From the NCBI GenBank assembly GCA_028023455.1, contig JAQFVV010000316.1, forward strand, positions 308,001 to 372,000: 64,000 nucleotides of DNA, read 5' to 3'. The translations under genes were made by a program, and so were the position numbers. The notes under the pieces were generated by a model. The model saw nothing but the letters and a program-made list of their open reading frames with translations. It had not been told where the DNA came from and did no database searches. Source of the DNA: Epiperipatus broadwayi. Taxonomy: Eukaryota > Onychophora > Udeonychophora > Euonychophora > Peripatidae. This document shows positions 35,400 through 45,709 of this stretch, in pieces (position 1 is the first letter of the stretch; each line of letters opens with the position of its first letter).

Positions 35400-35414
35400 T
35401 GATGATGATGATCA

Positions 35415-36225
35415 TAAATATATATTCCCATCAAAATACTCTAAATTTATGCTATATATATATATATCATAAAATGTCATAAAATATCAAAAGCAGTAAG
35501 CCCATAGCATTTTATAAATTATTTTATATCATATATATAAACAAATACTATAATATAATTAAAAAGTTTATGCATTAATAATTAGATTAGTAATAGAAAA
35601 CTAATGATATAGTATAAATTTTACTTCATTAGTATATGTATATCATTTTATAAAATACTAAAGGCATATTGCTTTTTATGATAATTTATATATAAATTTT
35701 GAGAACATTAGTGTGTGTATATGATATATTTAAAAAATATATATCGTGTAGTATTTATGTATTTAATGAATATATATATAAATTGCACAGATATATATTT
35801 ATGTATACATGTAATGAGATATAAAAATGAGCATAAGAAGATATAATGTTGTTTGTTTATATGAAAATCTATTTGTATATTCATGTATTCATATATATAT
35901 ATATATATATCAAAATACAGTACTGTATTTTGATATATATATATTTATTTATATATATATATATTACAACTCTGAAGAAGATTGCTGGTCAACCAAAAAT
36001 GTAAGATTGATGAGATTTACTAAATAAGCATTGCAACAGTTAAATTGTGAATGCAATTTATTAAAAAAATGTATTCAAATTTTTTAAAATTAACATTCAA
36101 TTTAAAATACATAGGCATTGTATTTTAAATGTATGGATTATTTAAAATAAAAATGGATGACAAGCTTCTGGCAGGCATACTACCTAAGTACCGAAAAGTA
36201 TATTTGTTTACTTCTTTATAATTTT
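35415..36225. other. AT-rich DNA with TA repeats and a palindrome
   Basis: 35911-35932 is a perfect 22-bp palindrome (CAAAATACAGT and its complement) between two (AT)n runs. At 35972-35998, CTGAAGAAGATTGCTGGTCA followed by ACCAAAA resembles the hammerhead-like cores elsewhere but lacks GAAAC. Confidence 0.5.
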
Positions 36226-36226
36226 A

Positions 36227-36753
36227 TCAAGGAATATAGAATGATATAAGTTGATAATATTTCATAAAGTAAATTAATTCATTTATTGGCACACATTCTG
36301 TAAATGCTTCCTTATATATTTTATGAATCCACATGTCTATATGATGATGATGTCGATCTTTTTCTGACAATATAACAATATGTCTATCTACTGTGTTGTA
36401 GTCTCCAATTTGTATACTTTTTGTTTTTGCCACACCACAAAAACGTACTCTAATCCTTTCAAGTTCACAACTCATCAATTTCAATTTAATACTTATAAAA
36501 CTTCTAATATTCCGTGTAATAATTCATATCTCTTTCCTGTGTTGTAATCATCAAATATTCCCCCATATATCTGTCTTTGCATTAAATTGGATATCTCACT
36601 TTGCCCTCTAGCATCAAATTTTTCAACCCTATTCTGATTGCTCAATAGGGAACGTGATCCTTGATTATCCGGATGACAATCGAGTTGGCATGAATCATTA
36701 TTTATTTTTTTCATCAGCATTGTTTTCGATGACTTTAACCGCTTGCCATGCAT
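36227..36753 (-). other. Two adjacent unidentified ORFs
   Basis: Two minus-strand open frames follow each other: 36753-36493 (86 codons, MHGKRLKSSKTMLMKKINND...) and 36484-36227 (85 codons, MKLMSCELERIRVRFCGVAK...). The gap contains stops. The second one (QIGDYNTVDRHIVIL...) is only vaguely like the N-terminal domain of pelota (KMGAYHT); that is too weak for a call. They could be one gene fragment split by decay or by an intron. Confidence 0.25.
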
Positions 36754-37899
36754 AATTACATTTCATCCAAGATTTTAGAATACTCTAATGAATTAATGTT
36801 TCTACATTTTTATGTTAAAACTTTTCTTAAAAATATATATATACTTTCATCAGAAATTCTCTTAATAATATATCTGTTTACAGAATTCGGAAAATATAAT
36901 AATCTTTATAATTTAAAAAATTCGATTTAAATAATGGAACATATCGCTAATTCCAATAATTTGAAAATATTGGCAATAATAAAAATCTTTAAAATGTCAA
37001 TAAGTAAATATTTTGGAAAATTATTAAGGTTTTTTTTATATTAAATTTAGTAAATCAAAATAGAAATTAGTCGTATTGATTATAGAATATATCTTCTAAA
37101 AATATTTATGTGCTGTCATTTTCCTTTCTGATTTTTAATTTTCTTCAATAGTTCCTTTTTTACTTTTTATTATAAACTGAATGGCTTAAAACATATCAAA
37201 AGCATTGATAAAACATTTATTTGCCTATGTTTAATCACATTGTTAAAAAAAAAAAAGTTTTAAAAAGCTTAATTACTTATTGATCTTTACAACATCCAGA
37301 TTCACATTAATTTACTTTAAGCAGTCACATAGTAACATTTGAAGGACTGCCAATAAATGGAAAGCATCCAAAAGTGTTCACTCAACTAAAAGAAATCATT
37401 CATCTTGCAAAACAATTAAGAACCATCTCTTTCTCTCTCTCTCTTTTTTTAAACTTTTATCTGTGGTTATTTTTTCCTCTTACTAATGAAGTTTTTTTTT
37501 TTTTTCCAAAAATAAATAAATAAATAAAATGAATTGTTACTTCAGGTGCAATATTATTTTAGAACTGTGAGATCATAAACAATTATATTGGCAAGCCTAT
37601 TTTACATTTGAGGTCTATTTTTTTTAACCAAAAAGAGTGTGAGACACGCATGCCTTAGTGGGTGGGTATCTTAAAAATTAAAATAACCGGGAAATCAAGA
37701 GATGATAAAATGAGCATACAGTTAAGAAATCAGCCTTAAACGGAGCAAATTGAGATTTTTTTTTCTTCACATTCCTCAGTTGGGAATCAATCAAGAAGCT
37801 CTTATTTCTTGAGATCATCACTATCACTATTATGTAAATTATTAGGCTTTTGTTTATTTTATTTTTAAATTGATGTATTTATAAATAAAAGGGCTATCA

Positions 37900-38930
37900 A
37901 CTTGAGGATGTAAACCAATTTAAATACCTTTGTATTTAATAGTAGAAAAGTAGACATGTTGAGATACAACACAGACTAGAATATTGCTGCTTCTTTTAAC
38001 AAATTAAAAGATAGATTTCATCCTAGAGAAATAAGTACTGCAACCAAGCTATATACAGAACTGTTGGTGCCGATATAGTACGCGCTCGGCGCCATTTTGA
38101 ATTTAAATACCTCTGTATTTTATAAGTAGAAAAGTAGACATATTGCGATACAACACAGACTAGAATACTGCTGCCTCTTTTAACAAATTAAAAGATAGAT
38201 TATTTCATCATAGAGAAATAACTACTGCAACCAAGCTGTATACAGAGCTGTTTCATTTAAGAGTTTTTAATACAATGATAAGATCATACAACCAATGAAT
38301 AGCTATCAATTTGAGGATGTAAACCAATTTGAATACCTTTACATTTTATAAGTAGAAAAGTAGACATGTTGAGTTACAACACAGACTAGAACATTGCTGC
38401 TTTTTTTAACAAATTAAAAGATAGATTATTTCATCATAGAGAAATAACTACTGCAACCAAGCTGTATACAGAGCTGTTTCATTTAAAAATTCTTAATACA
38501 ATGATAAGATCATAGAACCAATTGAATGAACAATACAAAATTCTCTAAAAGGATGTTTTATGGTAAATTTGAGTACAGGTTTCATAGGAGAGGTAGACCT
38601 TGTCTTCATTATAAGGATTGTCTCAAAGACTATTTCCATTGAGAAGATATGGTTGACAATAGAATACATTAGAGAACTATAATTAAACATGGATAAAGTA
38701 TTTCAGAATAAGTTTTTTGCTGAAGAAATTAAACAACAGCATCACAAAATATCAGAAAATTAAAAATGGACAACCATCTTTTACATGTAAATGTATTTGT
38801 AGTTTAGATTCATTGCAAAACTCATTTCTAGAGCAGTTTTTTTTTCCCTTTTCCGTTCTTGGAGTTGAAATGGCATATTCATTTATGAACGCCTGTTACA
38901 AATATATATTTATGCATACATTTTAACTTT
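37900..38930 (+). mobile_element. LINE 3' fragment with tandem triplication
   Basis: Three direct copies of a ~180-230 bp segment (starts near 37906, 38099 and 38316; each with GTAGAAAAGTAGACATGTTG or a variant and ACAACACAGACTAGAA) precede the LINE C-terminal part: MNNTKFSKRMFYGKFEYRF, RRGRPCLHYKDCLKDYF, and a zinc-finger-like FTCKCICSLDSLQN tail. The third copy continues directly into that end. Same family as 3230-3880. Many stops. Confidence 0.75.
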
Positions 38931-39699
38931 AAAAAAATAAAAACAGAGTGATATAATTTAATTTTGCATTTTCTTAACTCTAAACTTAAAATTAGTTTTT
39001 ACATATTCAAAAATTAATCTTAATTAAATTGTACTTTAGCAAATATTATTGCACAGAGTTTGACACGAAAATTGTCCCACAGAAAAAAGCACCATAGCTT
39101 CATGCAAATCAAGAGATATGACATTATAACAAGGGATTCACATTATCAAAGTTGATAACCAATGATGTGTTGCAAAAAATAGTTTTAAAAATCATTTAAT
39201 AAAAAATGCTTTAAGTTAAACGAAACAATACAGAAATATCCAAATATAAGATTCCTAAGTCTTGCTATCACTACTATTCCAGATGATTTTTAAATGTAAT
39301 ATTGTATTATTTATTATAGATCTTTAGATAATTAACCCATATATATATATTGATGTTTGACATACAACAACATAATAGTATGTGTGCATACATATATATA
39401 TAAAGTTGAAAGGAAAGGCAGAAAGAAACACAGACAAAAAAAATTTTGTAGATATTTTCTATATTACACTGGAATTAAATAATTTTGAATTTAATTTTTT
39501 TAAATTATAAATTAAATATTTAAAAAGGTTTAATTAATATTTTATTAATTCTGATTTTGAAATTAAAACAAGCATGTTTTTATATTACAACAGATATACT
39601 GGTAATTATAAAATTCCACAATCTATTTTGATTAGCAAATTTTTTTAATTAATGTTTTCCTAAAGGTTTCGGATGATGGTGTTTTAGTTGTATTTTTAT

Positions 39700-40178
39700 A
39701 ATGGACTATTTACAGCATCTAATATGAGTATTGAATGTCTTTAAAAAATTTACCTTTATTTAAATATTCCAAATACATTCAACTGTTAGTAATAGCACAT
39801 CAAACAGGTTCGTATATGCACAATGTTTCAAGAGGTATTATTCTCCCCTCTTCTTCAGGTGTTGCTGGCCTGACCAGTCACAGTAGTAGTGTGAGATTCG
39901 AACTTGGATCCTTAGATTCTTAAGTATTGAGAGCATTACTTAAAATTCAATACTCAAGAATCTAAGGATCCAAGTTCGAATCCCATGCTTGTGCTGTCAC
40001 TGGTTGGGCCAGCAACTCCTGAAGAAGAGGGGAGACTAAACCTCTTGAAACATTGTGTATATACTAACCTATTTGATGTGCTATTACTAACAGTTAAATG
40101 TATTTGGAATATTTAAATAAAGTTAAATTTTTCTAAAGACATTCAATACTCATATTAGATGGAAATAGTCCAATATAC
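39700..40178. mobile_element. Palindromic repeat with hammerhead-like cores
   Basis: Inverted arms about 39702-39930 and 39947-40177. The right arm (+) has CUGAAGA 40019-40025, AGAGG/CCUCU stem II (40026-40030 with 40041-40045) and GAAAC 40047-40051. The left arm carries the same on - at 39825-39858. The centre includes TTCGAACTTGGATCCTTAGA and its inverse, reminiscent of a tRNA T-arm. Confidence 0.6.
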
Positions 40179-41013
40179 AAATTTATAATTAATGCTTGTA
40201 TAATACCTTTTAATAAAAATTCTACAAGGTTGTTTTTGAAAGGATTAAAGGAAACTGAAAACAGTCATTAACTTTTTCAATCAAGATAAAGGAATCTTAC
40301 TTTTAATTACTGTTTTTTCTTTTTTTTTTGCTCCACTCTGATTATAAAAAGGTTGAAAAAAAGATTAGGGGGAGTTTTGAGTTTTAGTTATACAGAGTTA
40401 CTATAAAGATATAACTCAAGGCAAGATAGTACAAATCAGCTGCTGCTAGGAACATAATAGTAGTTTGGATTAACATAGTAGAGGATCTGCTTTTCTGTAT
40501 GTGATAGCTCATAATGTGTACTAGATGGCTGGTTTGCCTGAAGTACATCAAATGAGAGACTAAAAGGGACTGAATGAATATCAACAGTTACTGAATTATA
40601 ATTTTCCTGAAGATGACAATAAGCCAATCTGTTTTAAAAGGACCAGTTTACCAAGGAAATCCATCAGCTTGCTGAAGAATGTTTATATGTATACTGTTTT
40701 CTCTACATGCAGAAAGATGCAAATCATACATATAAAACAGCTGATGAATAGTGTTATATAGATTGTAAATGATAGCATTTAAAATAATTCCTTGAAAATG
40801 ACAGATAAAACTCTAATTTAAAAGTAAAACAAGTAAATAAGTTTTGCTTGAATTATAAGTCTAAAACAAAGAATTAATTCATAGCTGATTTTAAAAACAA
40901 AAAAGTAAACTCCAAAGATCGTTCTAGATTAGGCAACAAAAGAACTTTCTGGAGTATTTTTAAAGACATTTACAATTAATTTGGAATAACCTGAAAAAAA
41001 ATGTGATGTCAAG

Positions 41014-41111
41014 AGTTGGTGGTCGAGAGATCAGCACAGCTGCCTTACAAGCAGTTGTCCTGGGTTAGTGGGTTCGTTTCCCAGCCGATGCTATGACACA
41101 TGAGAAAAAAA
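41014..41111 (+). mobile_element. tRNA-derived SINE, copy 3
   Basis: Same layout as the other copies: box A (TGGTCGAGAGA, two changes), box B (GGGTTCGTTTCC), CACATGAG and an A-run. Confidence 0.75.
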
Positions 41112-41689
41112 GTGATGAAGGACTGTCAAAAGAATAAGTATTTTTTAAAGAAAACTTTTATTTCCCATAAAAAGGCTAATTAATAGTTTTAATTCAAACT
41201 ATTTTTTATATATACACCCATACATACACATGCATTTATGTATTATTAAAACAAATTGTATTTTTTATAAGTCTATTCAGCATGTTCATTTTAAAATTAT
41301 TATACAGCACATCTGAGTGCTTAAATATATATATGTGCATTTCATTTTTTGATATTGAATTGTGTATTGAAAAAATATAACATGGCTAATTAGGTTTATT
41401 TTTTTATGTAAATGCCAGTGTGTGCACACATTCTCATGTACAGACATATATATGTTAAACCAGTCATTAATTATGTATTATAAAAGTATTTTTTAATACA
41501 TGCACATCTGTATGTTGAAATATAGGTGTTTTATGTAAACCGATTGTAATATTAGTCAATCACGATGTGATAGCTTATTCTATTAATCGAAATCAGAAAT
41601 GCCAAATTTATATTTATGGCAAACTCAGCAGACTTTAATTTCATTTTATCGTTTCTAATTAATAAATTTATATTTCATTGTTAGAGTTA

Positions 41690-42140
41690 TTAAAGTAAAT
41701 TTAATTAATCCTAGACTAGATTTGATCATTATGTCAGGATTATATCTCTTGATTACAGTAAGTTATAGAGCTTTTGCTCTCTGAACTGAATTCATGCATA
41801 ATAGTCTGTTATATGAAAGGGGTTTATATTTAGTGTTTATGGACATTCAGTTGATGATGATTTCATTACTTCCCTAATGCTAGATGGTGCAAAGGGAATA
41901 TCCTTAAGTTCATGCATGACATTTCATTTTGTTTATTTGGAATTAAGTTTATAATTGGCCAGTACATTAATGGTGATAAATGATCCGAGTATCCCAGCAT
42001 TTTTTTAAAAATTCTTATAATCTTATGGACTAGCACTTAAGTTTGTGCATCCAAATTATTATGTTGTATTGTTGGCCTAAGTTTGGCATGGGCTAAATAA
42101 TTAGCCTGGTCTATATTAGATCCATTTCAAATCCAGTCAT
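41690..42140 (+). repeat. Dispersed repeat, copy 1
   Basis: Shares blocks AATTAAGTTTATAATTGGCC, AGTACATTAATGGT, ATCCCAGCAT, GCATCCAAATTA and GCTAAATAATTAGC with the reverse strand of 50100-50500. No ORF; type unknown. Confidence 0.55.
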
Positions 42141-42390
42141 AAGACTGACTGTTGATTTATTTTTATTGTTGATCATACAAAATAATAAAAGATTATTGCA
42201 TTTGTGTAATACTGAAGAATTTATAGTTACTTATAATATAGTGTCTATATTGATCTCTCATGCTCCTCATATTCTGTATATATTTGTAAATTTAAATTTA
42301 GATAAGTTAATTAACTGGGATTGATGATAAGTGCCACCATCGCAGATTCACCCATTTCTCAGCACTGTTCCAGTATATATATATATATGT

Positions 42391-42890
42391 ATTCATAGTA
42401 TTATTTCCAGGGGTTTCCGTGTAATAAAAATATAATAGCTAAGTAGCCGATGTTTCAGTACAATAACAAATACTTTCCTCAGAGCTTCTTTCTCAAATCA
42501 TAAGAATGTGTGTGGTGAGATTTAAAAATTGTTATTTTATTCTGGCAAAAATTGAAAAATATGACCAGATACTGCTGAGGAAAGCTGTAGAGATTTTTAA
42601 AATTCCTAAGAGCATAAATAAAAAGTGTGAATTAAAGAAAATTAACAATATTCGGAAAAAGCTATTGAAGGATAAAATATTTTTTAAAACTTCTCAACCA
42701 ATAGAATTTAAAAATAAGGAGAAAATAACAAAAGAAAAAAAATAATGGATTTTAAATCTCACCACACCCATTCTTATGATTTGAGAAAGAAGATACTCTG
42801 AAGAAAGTACTTGTTATTGTATTGGAGCATCAACTATTTAGCTATTATATTTTTATTACATGGAAGCTCCAAGAAATAATACTATGAATT
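42391..42890. mobile_element. Palindromic repeat with hammerhead-like core and Penelope-like ORF end
   Basis: Inverted arms 42391-42528 and 42747-42890 enclose a 218-base centre. The left arm on - has CUGAGGA (42476-42482), AGTA/TACT stem II and GAAAC (42452-42456); the right arm on + has CUGAAGA (42798-42804) but GAAAC has decayed. The centre carries an open frame (42506-42745) whose middle, KYDQILLRKAVEIFKIPKSI, NKKCELKKI, resembles the C-terminal end of Penelope-like proteins. Confidence 0.6.
42506..42745 (+). pseudogene. Possible C-terminal relic of a Penelope-like protein
   Basis: 79 codons, very lysine-rich. The string IEKYDQILLRKAVEIFKIPKSINKK is like the segment (E...R...KEAIEIxK...xxNR) that closes GIY-YIG Penelope ORFs. 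The ATG lies in the left palindrome arm, so the start is arbitrary. Confidence 0.35.
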
Positions 42891-42959
42891 TCATTTATTC
42901 TTGAGAATATATATGTATAATAATGAAATACAAGTATAATGTATATACTTAACCTAAAT

Positions 42960-43290
42960 GTAATTAAAGGGGGTTTGAATCCAGACCTACCTTCAAGCTT
43001 CCTGCAGACATCCACTCTATCCAATATAACTGATGCACATGACTACATATATGTGAAAAAGATGAATGATCTCCAATATTATGTATTAAATGATAAATCA
43101 ACACTCATCTGTTGGTTTGGATCACTATATCTTACACACACATATATAAGCAGTGCTCAGTTTATATTAAGATAACAAAACTATATACTTTAGTGGATAG
43201 GCTTCAATCCTCTTCCTCTCCAACTTTTCAGCCATCCACATCACTGAAAATCTGATGATGAAATGCTCTAAGTCCTTGATGATGCCAATA
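42960..43290 (-). mobile_element. R1 repeat, inverted copy
   Basis: Head-to-head partner of 43310-43680. The hammerhead core (about 43070-43120 on -) is decayed (CAGAUGA, AUAUUGG kept). A box B relic, GGATTCAAACC, lies near 42970-42981. Confidence 0.65.
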
Positions 43291-43309
43291 TTATAGTCAT
43301 ACCCATGTT

Positions 43310-43680
43310 GACCCCAAGTCAATCTATCCCTCACATGTATGATTCTAGTATGTCCATTTAAACACAAGGAATTTGAGCATTCCATCACCAGATTTTCAGT
43401 GATATAAATGGCTGAAAAGTTGGAGAATGGAGAGGATTGAAGCCTGTCCATTAAAGTATGTAGATTTGCTATCTTAATATAAAGCAAGCAATATGTATGA
43501 GATAATGATCTGAATCAACTGATGAGTGCTGGTTTAGCATGAAATACATATATTGAAGATCATTTATCTTTTTCATATGTAATGTGGTCATGTGTAATGG
43601 TTATACTGGATAGAATGGATGACTATAGGGAGCTTGAAAATCTGAGTTCAAGTCCCCCTTAATTATATCTAGGTTCAGTA
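43310..43680 (+). mobile_element. R1 repeat, unit 1 of tandem pair
   Basis: Body, hammerhead at 43515-43556, then a tRNA-like stretch: a box A-like GTGTAATGGTTATAC near 43592-43606 and box B GAGTTCAAGTCCCC at 43648-43661. A second R1 unit follows in the same direction. Confidence 0.7.
43515..43556 (+). ncRNA. Hammerhead ribozyme with compensatory stem I change
   Basis: CUGAUGA 43519-43525, stem II GUGCU/AGCAU (43526-43530 with 43536-43540), GAAA 43541-43544, UAC/AUA, U43551-A43552. Stem I is UCAA (43515-43518) with UUGA (43553-43556), where other copies have CCAA with UUGG: both sides changed and pairing is kept. Confidence 0.65.
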
Positions 43681-43719
43681 TATACATTATACTTGTATTT
43701 CAATATTACATATTCAACT

Positions 43720-44140
43720 TGTATTTTGTCCATAACCTCTTCTGCACATTTAAATGGACTTATTAGGATCCTACAAGGGGACAGATTGACTTGGGGTCAA
43801 CATGGGTATGATTATAGTACTGGCATTATCAAGGATTTTGAGCATCCCATCATCAGATTTTCAGTAATATGGATGGCTGAAGAGTTGGAGAGTAGAGAGG
43901 ATTGAAGCCTGCCCATTAAAGTATGTAGATTTGCTATCTTAATATCTAAACTGAGCACTGATTATATATATATATATATATATATGATACTGATTATATA
44001 TATATGTATATGGGAGATAATGATCTGGATTGGTTCAGCATGAAATACATATATTGGAAATAACATCTTTTTCACATGTATGTGGATGATTATAGGAAGC
44101 TTGAAATGCTGTGTTCAAATCCCCTTTAAGTATATATATA
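43720..44140 (+). mobile_element. R1 repeat, unit 2 of tandem pair
   Basis: Body closely similar to unit 1 (GAGCATCCCATCATCAGATT, ATTGAAGCCTGCCCATTAAA). A small deletion near 44029-44032 removed CCAA-CUGAUGA-GUGC; UGGUUCAGCAUGAAAUACAU and AUAUUGG (44031-44057) remain. A TA microsatellite (43963-44010) has expanded inside. A box B remnant is near 44112. Confidence 0.7.
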
Positions 44141-44465
44141 TATATCAAGTCAGTAAATATTTTAGTGGGATGTATTTGGCAACAGTTACAAAAAGATAAA
44201 TATCAGTAACAGAAAAAGTAATGCAGCCAGGAAGATGTCAGCACAGTCAAGTTACACATTCATTTCCACATAATGTAGAGATATCAAATAAAACATTAGA
44301 TGGGTAATGCATGGGCAGACTTTTTTGTGATCTAATTTTTTTCTTCTTCAGCTCAAAGTGCCACCAAAAAAAAAGTATATTAAAAGTAATTTCAAAACAA
44401 TATAAATTTTTCAGAAATATTACCAAATTCACCATGTACTTTATTTTGCTGTAATATCTTATATA

Positions 44466-44722
44466 AATGCAATTTATCCACTACTTTGAACACTTTTAGC
44501 AAAAACCCTTTATTATACCTATATGCATATACATTCTTATGTTTCGACTGTCCTGGAGTCTTCTTCAGAGTCAATTTTATTTCAATTTTTTAAAAGTAAA
44601 ATTGGCTCTGAAGACAACTGCAGGATAGTCGAAACATAAGATTGTGTATTCATATATGTACAATAAAAAAAGGTTTTTGCTAAAGTGTTCAAAGTCGTGA
44701 ATAAATTGCATTTATATATACC
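44466..44722. mobile_element. Palindromic repeat with hammerhead-like cores
   Basis: Inverted arms 44466-44570 and 44606-44722 (shared end AAATGCAATTTATCCACTAC). On -, CUGAAGA 44562-44568, A, GACU/AGUC stem II, GAAAC 44541-44545; on +, CUGAAGA 44608-44614 and GAAAC 44631-44635 with a weaker stem II. A third, more decayed copy starts at 46905. Confidence 0.55.
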
Positions 44723-44769
44723 TGGATCTCTTTTTATGCGGATTTATTTAACGCGATTTTGAAGTTACG

Positions 44770-44890
44770 CGATTCACGTTTCTCCGGAAGTCGAACTCTG
44801 ATAATGCGCTATTACTTTAAATAATAAATTTCGCGCACTTACGTCATATTAAAAGTAATAGCACATTATTGGAATTTGACTTTCATCTTA
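44770..44890. repeat. Partial copy of the 17.6 kb foldback element
   Basis: CGGAAGTCGAACTCTGATAA and ATGCGCTATTACTTTAAAT match the arms of 17614-17999, again in inverted arrangement (GTAATAGCACATTATTGGA at 44855-44873). Confidence 0.6.
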
Positions 44891-45709
44891 GTAATTTCAA
44901 TATTTTCAGTGCTTTATAATAGTAAAATTTTATGTAATAATGAAATTAAAATCATGATTTCCACATTTTATGTATACACACATTAAATTTTACAAGATTA
45001 TAATGTAAATTTGTTCAAACATTGTGCGTGTCAATTTTGCATTTTAAATCACATTCTGTTTTTGCTTTTTAAAAAAGAACGTAATTAATTATTAATCATT
45101 TAGTGTCTGCAAGTTTATTTTTAAAAGGTGAGTAATAGCAGTGGGCACAATTAAAATTGAAAATTAAAAAATTAAAGACAAAAATAAAAATTTAATTTTT
45201 AGTTGTTAGATTAATTATTAATTACATTGTCACCAGAAAACCATTAACACAACATGAGAGTGATGTTGGTGCTAGTTGTATTTCCTCTTGTGAAGAATCT
45301 GATTTTTTACCAGTTTGCAAATGAACCTGTTTATCAGCAAATAGCGATAATAATTAAAACGTGTATAAAAAATGTAAATTACTGTAAATTATGCATAAAA
45401 ATATATTGTTTTGAATAAAATTAAATATTATAGTTAAAAAAAGTTTGTCTTGTATCAATTTTTTTCAAATTTGAAATTTTTTATTAGTCATATTTTATTT
45501 CCTTATTTTTTTTTGCACGAATTTTAAAGTAATTTTATGTTGGTGATTTGCTTTTATGCGATTTTTGAAAAATCACAGTCCGTATCCCCCCTTTTTCAAG
45601 GTAAGTTATGTCTATTTTTGCGCAATTTCATTTGCGCGTGTTTTCTAAGGAACCTATCTATCGCGTAAAATAAGACCCAGGTGTACTATAAATTTTTGTT
45701 TAATGACTA

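Larger units (their letters stand above)
32671..35412 (+). mobile_element. RTE-clade LINE, nearly full length, broken
   Basis: Endonuclease: SSEGRLQELEELSYIKWDIIG and LSEVRRKGE (catalytic Glu), IIQVYAPTSS, WKHPNEGTAELDYI, GSDHRLVRC (SDH motif). RT: RLQKTLDFHQPREQAGFKSGF, FVDYEKAFDSI, GIRQGDFISPKLF, HLDFADDIVVFA (FADD in place of YADD), GLKINVKKTKVI. C-terminal: LPVLTYGSETWTLNRR through RWIELGETFILQW. The order is that of RTE elements and the 3' end is a GAT repeat. At least six frame breaks (for example near 32924, 33070, 33547, 33978, 34587, 34827). The endonuclease N-terminus is missing. Confidence 0.9.

Noticed and set aside
36227-36484. Pelota/eRF1 domain
   Set aside because: Only QIGDYNTVD resembles KMGAYHTIE; the rest does not align well, and the neighbouring ORF has no match.
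44020-44060. Intact hammerhead in the second tandem R1 unit
   Set aside because: A small deletion removed CCAA, CUGAUGA and part of stem II, so this copy cannot form the core.
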